37,531 nt of DNA from Nymphaea colorata (taxonomy: Eukaryota > Streptophyta > Magnoliopsida > Nymphaeales > Nymphaeaceae). The translations under genes were made by a program, and so were the position numbers. The stretch lies in NCBI RefSeq assembly GCF_008831285.2, contig NC_045140.1, forward strand, positions 13,142,505-13,180,035, read 5' to 3'. The notes beneath the pieces are model-generated. The model did no database searches. It saw nothing but the letters and a program-made list of their open reading frames with translations, and was not told the DNA's origin. Shown here one piece after another: positions 30,280 to 37,531 of this stretch. The number at the start of each line of letters is the position of its first letter. The stretch's first letter is position 1.

Positions 30280-31370
30280 ATATGTAGCTGGAACATTCGG
30301 GGCTTGGCATATAGGAGTTTCAAGCAGGATTTGTGCATGCTCCTGGCCAGGTGCGACCCTGATATCTTGTTGTTATTGACACTAAATTGTCTATGGATGG
30401 TGTTAGAAAGATCCAATTAATGTTGCCTGGATACTGTGTTATCTCCAACAAAAGTTTTGTGGATGACTGGGTGAGAATTTTAGTCATCTACAATTTGGGA
30501 TGGAATTAATCTAGTTCACCATTAGTTTTGCTTAGAGTCATTGTAATGTTAAGGACTATGGTAGTGGTACGTACTTTTTTGTAATTGAGGTTCATTTGGA
30601 TACAGGTTTTCAAATTAGGAAATGGCAATTTCTATAACTTCAGCATATTATTAACTCTATAGATAGCCCCTTGGTTTGTATTGGCGATTTTAATGTGGCT
30701 AGCAATATTGAAGACAAGTAAAGTAATTCCCCAACACAGGTGGCGTGCTGGGAATTTGTGAGTTTTATTAATGCTTATAGCTTTTATGAAGTCTCTAATC
30801 ATGAGTGTATGTATACTTTGTCCAATAATCAAGGTGTTGCTAGTAATTTTATGAGAAAGATAGATCATTGTTTCATCTCCCATTCTTAGATGGATCAACT
30901 GTTCAACAACAATGAGCTTACCATGTTGCCACGGACTTGCTCAAACCACAACCCCATTATCCTTAATGCAAATAAGATCAGCTTCATGGTCGGGTTAAAC
31001 CTTATTTTATATTCTATAACTACTGGATGGAGGAGGAATGCAGGATGATTGTTAAGGCCTCTTGGCAGAAAAACGTCCTTGGCTATCCCCTCATTAGGGT
31101 GCTAAAGAAGTTAGAACTAGTTCAGGTTAATGCGACTAAATGGGCTAAGAAATTTGCTCGAGGTTTTGCCATTGGCATCAATGCATGCAGGGATGAGTTG
31201 TTGTTTCTTTAGAAGAAAGTAGAGATAGGGGAACTTGACGCAATTCAGAAAGACCATGAGTGCAAGAAACAACTCAATAGACTTCTCATAAGGGAGGAAC
31301 TGTATTGGAGACAAAAAGCAGAATAAAATGGCTCCACGGTGGAGATGCAAACACTAAGTTCTTTCATGTC
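30280..31370 (+). pseudogene. LINE-A ORF2: endonuclease domain and linker to RT
   Basis: From the second ATATG copy the reading gives CSWNIRGLAYRSFKQDL, the start of an APE-type endonuclease. GDFNVASNIEDK lies near 30684-30720, and KIDHCFISHS with a later SNHNPII (the family has SDHxPI) lies near 30856-30960. This domain nicks target DNA in L1 retrotransposition. A linker with EELYWRQKA near 31290-31320 and a downstream TLSSFMSVNI / FFHV segment near 31350-31375 leads into RT. There are several frameshifts and stops. Confidence 0.85.
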
Positions 31371-31860
31371 AGTCAATATTGATGGTCGAGAAGGGGACTA
31401 ACGTAAACCAGACAGGGGACTGCGGCAACGCGACCACCTATCGCCATACCTCTTTCTCATTGTTGTAGAAATGAGCACTAGGAGACTTTGTTTTGCTTTT
31501 CAAAATAATTTCTCACTTGTCCTTGTTATTGAAAAGAACATAGTCAGGTGTTGACTCTTTCTTTTACGTTGATGATTTAATCTTCTTCTTAGACTATCAC
31601 AGAAACTCCATGAGGCATTTTAAGAATATCATTGATTAGCTAGAGGCATATTCTGACCTAAAAGTGAATAAGAAGAAAAACACCATTGTTGGGGTCAACA
31701 CTGATGCGGAGGAGGTTGAGTACGCAGCTAACATTCTTGGGTGGAATGTAGGGCAGCTGCCTACCAAATATTTGGGTGTGCCATTGCAGAACAAGAGGCT
31801 GGAGAAAAATCAATGCATGCATGTTTATTAGAATCGAGCAGAAGCTCGCGGCCTGAAATC
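31371..31860 (+). pseudogene. LINE-A ORF2: reverse transcriptase, internally deleted
   Basis: A GLRQRDHLSPYLFLIVVE segment lies near 31420-31470, and FYVDDLIFFLDYHRNS with the intact YVDD lies at 31562-31606. KYLGVPLQNKRLEK follows near 31768-31810. The family normally has a couple of hundred residues between the FFH motif (here near 31370) and the GLRQGDPLSP motif. Here only about 45 bases separate them, so the fingers and first palm part are missing. Frames are also shifted after 31610. Confidence 0.82.
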
Positions 31861-33120
31861 AAAAGTTGCTATCTTCTGCTGGGAGGCTGTGTCTAATCAA
31901 GCACGTCCTTGCTGCCATTCCTCTATACACTGGCATGGCGAATCAATTGCCTCCCAAGTTTATTCAAAGAGTAAAAAGTTTGTGTGCCAAGTTCCTTTGG
32001 GGTGGAGATAGTGATGTGAAAAAGACACATTTAATCAAATATGTCGAAGGTGGTGTGGGGATTAGGAAGTTGAAAGATGTCAGTGAGGTCAACTTAGCCT
32101 TTTTGGCATGTCGTGCCATGAATGCTGATAATATTTGTGCCTCATATGTAAGAAGAAAGTATTTAGCTGGCCGGGGTCTATGGCAGTTCAAACCAACCCG
32201 CTAATTGTTCCAAGATTTGAAAGGATATCCTAAAAAATTGAAAGCTCATCCAAGAATTGGTTTCTTGGGTAGCAAAGAATCGGAGGAAATCAAAGTTTTG
32301 GAAAAATAGATGGTTAGGTGGTCCAGCAACCTTGGGGTGAAAATAAGAAATTGTGATCTGTCAGTCCAGGAAATGTTTCAAAGCTCTAATCAAGAGTATT
32401 TCTCTCAGGCCTATAATCTAAGACAGGAGATCAGACCTATACAGTTAGTGGATGATCTTGTTTGGACTGATAACCCGAACCAAGGAATTACGCACAAGAG
32501 ATTTGGGATAAGGTGAGGAAGAGGAAGGATGCTGAGAAATGAAGGACTTTAGTTTGGGTAAAAAATGGGTACCTTCGAGCTCAGTGGACGGTGTATGTCG
32601 GTTGTGAATCATGTTGGATTCAAGAGTTAAGCAACTTGGTCTGCAAATGGCTTCTAGGTGTGAGCTATGCCAAAAGAGAGAAAAAAATGAGATCCACCTC
32701 TTCTTTGGGTGCACAAAGTCTAAAAGATTGTGGACAACCATCGGGGGGAAATTTGGTCAAACTCCCCCAAGGAAGCAAACAATCAAGCAAAGGCTTGTTT
32801 GGTGGTGCAGAAGAAAATTTAAAAGGACGGTTTGACAGAAAATCGGTCTATGACGTTTCATATGGTGATATGGTTTCTATGAAAAAGGAGAAATAAAGTG
32901 AGACATGGTGCTGCTCAGCAGCAAGAAAGCGATGGGTTGAGACTCTGGTATTTCTGTAGAGAGCAGTACAAAAAGATTGAGTGGAACCACAAGGATGAGA
33001 GATGCATTAAAGTCTGGCTCAGAATGGGCTTTATCAAAGGTGAATGGACTTTTCATGAAAGGTCCTCTCACAACATTCAGACTGCTACATGGAATGAAGA
33101 AGGTCCAAAATAAATTGCTG
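31861..33120 (+). pseudogene. LINE-A ORF2: C-terminal region with zf-RVT domain
   Basis: The frame opens at 31866 with SSAGRLCLIKHVLAAIPLYT, the conserved block after RT in plant L1 proteins, and continues with CAKFLWGGD near 31983-32010. The zf-RVT domain shows CELCQKREKNEIHLFFGC near 32660-32713. Its two Cys pairs are typical, and the likely role is RNA or DNA binding by the ORF2 protein. Several frameshifts interrupt it. Confidence 0.82.
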
Positions 33121-33500
33121 GTATGATCAGAAACAAAGAAGGCCAATATCTATTTCGAGTATGCTGCTGGTCGAGGTTAGGTCAGTTGTTCTCTAAACTT
33201 TAAGCACTCAATAAGTGTTTTGGGAAGCTCCCTTCAGATGCTGGTTCCCTTGTTGTTTAGACCAATTGTGGTATTTTGAAGGACAGGTTGAGTAAAGCCA
33301 TGCAAGAAGAAATAGGCAGCCTCGGTCAGCACTACCAGGTGATGAAGCACATCAACAACTTAAGCTTTGGCAACCAGTAACCTGTAGTAGAAACTTGCAG
33401 CATGCATTTTTTGTGTTCTGATAATATGGGATATAAGGAATGTGAGATGAGTCAGGCTGGTTGGGATCCAAGTCAACTGAGATTTTGGTAATGTCTTCGT
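33121..33500 (+). pseudogene. LINE-A ORF2: RNase H-like tail
   Basis: The reading gives GMIRNKEGQYLFR near 33122-33160 and then, after stops, LSKAMQEEIGSLGQHYQVMK near 33290-33350. This resembles the RVT_3-type RNase H domain at the end of plant L1 ORF2 proteins. The catalytic residues are not clearly all present, so this is a remnant. Confidence 0.6.
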
Positions 33501-33605
33501 CCTTTGTTGGATTTTATCTTTGTCCTGTAAATATCTCACATTTTTGTTAATAAAGGGTAGAGGGCCTACCCCTCAGTAGGTTTTCACCACAAATTAAAGA
33601 AAAAC
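33501..33605 (+). terminator. LINE-A 3' end with AATAAA and A-rich terminus
   Basis: TTAATAAAGGG at about 33548 is a possible polyadenylation signal. A short hairpin GTAGAGGGCCTACCCC follows, then A-rich runs ending near 33605. The sequence character changes after this point. No LINE target duplication is identified. Confidence 0.5.
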
Positions 33606-34150
33606 ATATAAAAAAAAGTCTCTCCTCAACAAATGCAGAATATGGAAATCGCACAACAATCAACTTAGGAGAGGAAAAGCGCTAGCAGAACCACACGTGG
33701 TACAAAGCAAATTGTTTCTTATGTCTTTTCACTTGCAACAATGAAAAGACATAAGATGCAAGTCGCCTAGAAAGTGCATAGGCATCCACAAGATTTATTT
33801 GTTTCCATATGGGTATCTTTAACTATTTGCTAGTTTATATATATTGAAACTCCTTAAGATGTGAAAATTTTTAAAATAACGTTGCTCAACCCAAAATTCG
33901 TAGTTCCATCATCACTAAGAAAGACATTAGTGAGCAACTTAGACTTCTCTAGATTTTCATATAATGTCTTTCAATCTCCATATAATAAATTCAAGAAACA
34001 TACCTAACAGACTTGATTGGGGACGTGACCTCCAGCAAGTTCCTCATTATTTTGAGAATCCACATGACACTTCAAATGTCTAATTTAACCATGTGTTTGA
34101 ACAAAATAACAATGACTATTTATTTTTATATTTCGATATGAAAATCAATT
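33606..34150. other. No gene; contains a perfect 14-bp hairpin
   Basis: 33718-33731 (CTTATGTCTTTTCA) and 33742-33755 (its exact inverse complement) form a hairpin with a 10-base loop. Nothing else in this AT-rich stretch is recognised. Its right part may already belong to the minus-strand LINE remnant. Confidence 0.5.
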
Positions 34151-35381
34151 TAAAATATCAATTCAAGCCAATTCCCTTGGCAAAACGCAAACCAATGTGC
34201 CGGCTTGGGCCTTAAATATGACATATGTTGCATCCTTATGGTTGTGGAGCCGGAGACGACTCGATGTCTTTACTTCGACATTGTTCATCTCTTTTGTCAT
34301 GAATCTTCTGCCTAACCAGCTCATCCATTTTGAATTATTGGCTTTGATAAGTAAAGTATCAACTCTGAATGATACACACAATAATATTCTCAAATAATTC
34401 CTACAACAATAGCTTCCAACCATGTGCACCCATGTCTCTTCACAATAATCCCCTCACGCCAGCAACACACATCCTTCTGTCCATTGAACCTGATGGTACC
34501 ACTTCCATCAACCATCCATTCCTCCTTTCCTTTCTGCTCTCCAACATGGTTGAAAATTCTAGTTCAAAACCACAAGATAATTGCCTCCCTTAACTTTGGG
34601 TCCCAGACATTTCTATGAATAACCTCTTTACAGGGATGCCACGTCTCATTATTGGCCTCTCAACATGTCTCTGGTGTCCATAGGATATAGTATGATTACT
34701 TAACACCATATCTTCTAGAACACTAAATAACATCACAACAACCAACATTTCTTCAGCTCTTTATAGAAAAACACCTCCTTGGCCACCAAATCTACTCTAT
34801 ACAAAAATTTGATGAAGGCCTTCTAAAAACTTCAAACTTAGACACCATAAGATTCCACACATTAGCCCAAAAAGAATAAGAAAACATCATATATTGCTGA
34901 TTCTCACATGCTCTTTTACACAATTCACACCTAAAGGCTAGAGCAAAACCAACATGCTATGCTCTTTGACCAATTAGAAGTCTATCAAAGCTGCTAACAT
35001 ACCCCAACCAATATCTGTGAGGGATGGAACTGGGCCTCCAAAGACTTTATCCATCCACTACTCCTTTAGTTCTCTCATGCTCTCACACCTATGTCTTTGA
35101 CAGAGCAGAGGAGGAATTCTGATGCCAACAAAATCTTTCATTTACTTGCAAGAGGGAAATATCAAAGTCTAAAGCAATCTCAACATCGTCTCTCCAACTC
35201 ACCATGCCTCCTCTTCTTATCATTAACATTTCATTTATGGTCAAACCCATTTGACTTTCCATAAACATATGATCTTCACCCCTGTTAAGAATCAACAAAA
35301 TATTCTCTCTCGATGGGTCTTCCCAAAATTTAACTAGCTTCACATTCTTGACCTCTCAAAACAGATCATTCTTGGCATACC
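34151..35381 (-). pseudogene. LINE-B: remnant of a second LINE ORF2 C-terminus
   Basis: Reading leftwards, VKFWEDPSRENIL near 35335-35300 and NERFCWHQNSSSALSKT near 35140-35090 match the block before the zf-RVT domain of plant LINE ORF2. CELCKRACENQQYMMFSYSF near 34930-34870 is the zf-RVT itself. Further left the reading is open in places (34429-34163, minus) but not recognisable, so the left limit is approximate. The right end stops where the TTA-flanked Harbinger-like sequence begins at 35385. It is on the opposite strand to LINE-A and too decayed for me to say whether it is the same family. Confidence 0.6.
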
Positions 35382-35384
35382 TTA

Positions 35385-36640
35385 GAGGTTGTTTGATTAA
35401 AGTCCATTGGGACATGATAGACATGACATCCTCTCCATCACACTACTGTCCTGTCCTCGTGGACAATGATGTTAATTGTCCATCATTTGATCATTTTAAG
35501 AACAGAACACTACGTTCCCTTGTCCGGCATTTGTTTTGCATATGTCTATTTTGTCTGTTATGTTCGTCTTTTTGGTGTTTGTTTCTGTTCTATCTGATCT
35601 GTTTGTTTTGTCCGATGTTTGTGTCTTCCATGGTCAGTTTTGTGTGTTTTGTCTGTCATGTCTAATGTTTGTTTATGTTTTGTTCGAACTGCCTATTTTA
35701 TCCGGTGTTTGTGTCTTCTATAATCAGTTTTGTCTACTATATTTGGTTTTGCCTATTATATTTGTTCTGTCCACTATATGATGACAAGAATATCTTATTT
35801 TTTGAACATGTTATATCAAAAAAGTACAACATTCATAACAACATGTTATATGCAAATGAATATATTCAATATCACGATCCATAATATTATAGCAAAATCA
35901 ACTCTTTCAATAGATTCATACATATAACAAAAACATCATTACTGTTAAACGTTCGAACATTTATATAGTCACCAGTATCAAGTAAAACTATAAAATACAA
36001 ATAGATTAAAAGGTTCAATTGTTGTAAGCTATATGTTGAAGTACCTTGACACAAAAATAGATATAAAAGTTTAGACTAGAGCTACTATAAATACAAAAAT
36101 AACTATGACAACTCGCTACATAACTAGTCTTCTGTCCTACACACTACTCTTCCCATCAAAACCATGTAATACTTGAGAAGAGACACCACCGTCTGGTTCC
36201 TGCATTTCAGAAATTGAAAAGACAAACAAATAATTAGATTATCACTATAAAATATTAAAACAATCAAGTATAATTAAGACAATGACATATAATATAATGA
36301 GAATGTTAGGCAATGTGTATCTTACTTGAAACATAATCATTCCACATTGTTAAGTAATTTGCTCACGAAGTTCATTGTTGCTACCACATATTTGCGTTTG
36401 TTCAGTATTTTCATCATCATTTATAATTTCACTTACTTCAACTATCATTTATATCATCAAAAGGAAATTTTTCAACATTTGGATTGTGGTTGATTATAAA
36501 ATTATCAAGAACACATGCTGCTTGTACAATTTCAACTTGAGTGGATATTATTGGATATGACACATAATTCTTCAAAATTGAAAAACCCCAATGACATAAC
36601 AATGCAAAATTAATTTTCTTTTTGTGCATGTGTGTGCGTT
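35385..36640 (-). mobile_element. PIF/Harbinger element fragment
   Basis: The left end reads TTA then GAGGTTGTTTGATTAAAG, like the terminal repeats of PIF/Harbinger elements with their TWA target site. A transposase C-terminus lies at 36300-36640 on the minus strand, so the left end would be the element's 3' end. The matching right end is missing: the transposase reading breaks off near 36630. The T-rich stretch 35530-35770 is made of diverged repeats, with TCCGGTGTTTGTGTCTTC-like phrases near 35608 and 35700. Confidence 0.55.
36300..36640 (-). pseudogene. PIF/Harbinger transposase, C-terminal fragment (HARBI1/ALP1-like)
   Basis: The minus-strand reading gives FALLCHWGFSILKNYVSYPI, then STQVEIVQAACVLDNFIINH, matching the conserved 'RWGIL...YPIKTQ...AACxLHNFIRNH' block near the end of plant Harbinger-type transposases (DDE nucleases). 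Downstream, after a frameshift, NNELREQIT lies where these proteins have their last helix. The catalytic DDE residues would lie to the right and are absent. In this family the DDE protein works with a Myb/SANT partner, which is not seen here. Confidence 0.7.
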
Positions 36641-36822
36641 TGTTTATTCAATGAGTCAAACTGAACTCTAGGCCGAATCAACTCAAACTCACTTGATTAA
36701 GCTCGATTTATCTATTAAAAAAGTAAAGCTCGAAAAATTAAAACTTGAGTTTGTGAACAAGACAAGCTTGAGTTACATGAACTTGACTCAATTAAAATCA
36801 AGTAGGCTGGTGTACGGCTAGG

Positions 36823-37232
36823 AGTGTTTAAGGAGTCAAGCCAACCCGACTCACATAGCTGGATGCAGGTACAATTTGTGTTGTGTCCTATAGTGCTGGA
36901 CCAAGTTTAGTGGACTTGACCATTAGCTTGTTATCAAGCTCGAGTCGAGCTAAATTAAGTATTGTCGAGCTCGAGCTCAATTAGGTTTTAAACTTTGTTA
37001 AACTAAAAAAATTGGACCCACTTGGGGCTTCGGTTGGTTGCGGCTTTAGAAAGCAAGTTGAATTCATACTGTGCCCATCGACAGTTATTCATGAGGTAAT
37101 GGAGTAGAGATCGAGCTGCAATACAATCTATTGAGTCGAGTTCAAGATGACCTAGTAAAGCTCGACACATGCTCGAACCGAGTAATACGTAAGCCGAGCC
37201 AAGGTCGACTCGACTCAGCTCCTCTACAACCC
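36823..37232. mobile_element. TCGAGC-rich MITE-like repeat
   Basis: The left part starts CTAGGAGTGTTTAAGGAGTC and the inverted right end ATAGGGTTGTAGAGGAGCTG, a weak terminal inverted repeat sharing TAGG, TGT and GGAG. The interior is full of CGAGCT, CGAGTCGAG and AAGCTCGA words (36920-36985 and 37125-37220), a pattern I know from dispersed plant repeats. The sequence from 36640 to 36822 is similar in style and may be an older copy. No target duplication is certain. Confidence 0.4.
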
Positions 37233-37531
37233 TATGTGTGTGTGGGTGTATGAAGAGAGAGAGAGAGAGTTGGCAAAGTGGAAACTGAGTTAAAACAAGT
37301 GCTGATAACTGCAGGATAAGTGTGTTTTGTGGTGCCATGAGGTGAGTTTCTCTGGCATTTGTGCAGCCAGTGCCATTGATGCTGAAATAGTCGACTTGCA
37401 CCCCATGCCATCGAAATAGTCTAAGGTGAGTGTGGCTACTTGCTAAGAATGACTTGGCTGCCACTCTCCTAAGCAATTAAGAAGCACAATTAGGGTTTTC
37501 TTTGTGCCTAGCAGGCAGTTCATGAGCATTT
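37233..37531. other. Window end: GT and GA runs, no gene recognised
   Basis: A GT run (37233-37245) and a GA run (37254-37269) are followed by sequence without a recognisable domain. A minus-strand open frame across 37003-37476 overlaps the repeat at 36823-37232 and has no known motif. Confidence 0.5.

Larger units (their letters stand above)
12177..33605 (+). mobile_element. LINE-A: L1-type non-LTR retrotransposon, split by two copia insertions
   Basis: The pieces are 12177-13001, 17827-18729 and 30280 to about 33605, roughly 5.1 kb once the inserts are ignored. They give, in order, an ORF1 with a DUF4283-like region and a zinc-knuckle remnant, ORF2 with an APE-type endonuclease, reverse transcriptase, zf-RVT domain and RNase H-like tail, then a 3' end with short A-rich runs at 33594-33605. 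This is the layout of plant L1 elements. The start given is the ORF1 ATG; the true 5' end and the LINE target-site duplication were not found. All frames are broken and part of the RT is deleted. Confidence 0.85.

Noticed and set aside
35348-35781. Cysteine- and phenylalanine-rich frames of about 100 codons that look like membrane proteins
   Set aside because: They come from a T-rich stretch of diverged repeats (TTTTGTCTGTT-like units). Hydrophobicity follows from the base composition.
37003-37476. 157-codon minus-strand frame at the window end
   Set aside because: Half of it overlaps the TCGAGC-rich repeat, and the product has no recognisable motif or family.
1-37531. A new multi-gene defence or metabolic system
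   Set aside because: Every recognisable coding block is a known transposon protein or one of two ordinary plant genes. No unexplained conserved gene cluster is visible on either strand.

Overview
This looks like nuclear DNA of a flowering plant. It is AT-rich and intron-bearing, most of its length is decayed transposable elements, and it carries two plant-type genes: an F-box/LRR gene and a member of the small plant-specific family typified by Arabidopsis At4g08330. I cannot name the species. I see no rRNA, tRNA, CRISPR array or prokaryotic feature. I also see no undescribed gene system. What stands out is the TE architecture, plus one host gene whose first coding exon is tiny and far from the rest.

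Layout. 1-1369: 3' end of a plus-strand Ty1/copia element (Copia-1: reverse transcriptase/RNase H, polypurine tract, start of the 3' LTR), followed by a short proline-rich reading frame. 2923-4089: intact minus-strand F-box/LRR gene (FBL12-like). 4915-5170: Tourist-like MITE. 5696-9655: minus-strand two-exon gene of the At4g08330-like zinc-ribbon family, with a 26-nt first coding exon and a 3.6-kb intron that contains a TIR element (7345-8307). Its promoter and leader carry three GA/CT tracts. 9891-12176: intergenic, holding a 179-bp fold-back MITE.

12177 to about 33605: a nested TE block. The host is a plus-strand L1-type LINE with its ORF1 in 12177-13001 and 17827-18630 and its ORF2 from 18719 and 30280 onward. 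Copia-2 (13002-17821, plus) sits in ORF1, and Copia-3 (18730-30279, minus) sits at the start of ORF2. Copia-3 is itself interrupted by a putative 3.7-kb gypsy-type solo LTR in gag (24969-28687) and by a 2.3-kb PIF/Harbinger-type element in RNase H (19088-21414). Four of the five junction sets are supported by LTR ends, primer-binding sites or target-site duplications.

33606-37531: a minus-strand LINE remnant, a PIF/Harbinger fragment with the transposase C-terminus, and a TCGAGC-rich MITE-like repeat. Every TE coding region is broken by stops, frameshifts, deletions or lost catalytic residues, so the only probably functional genes are the two in 2923-9655.
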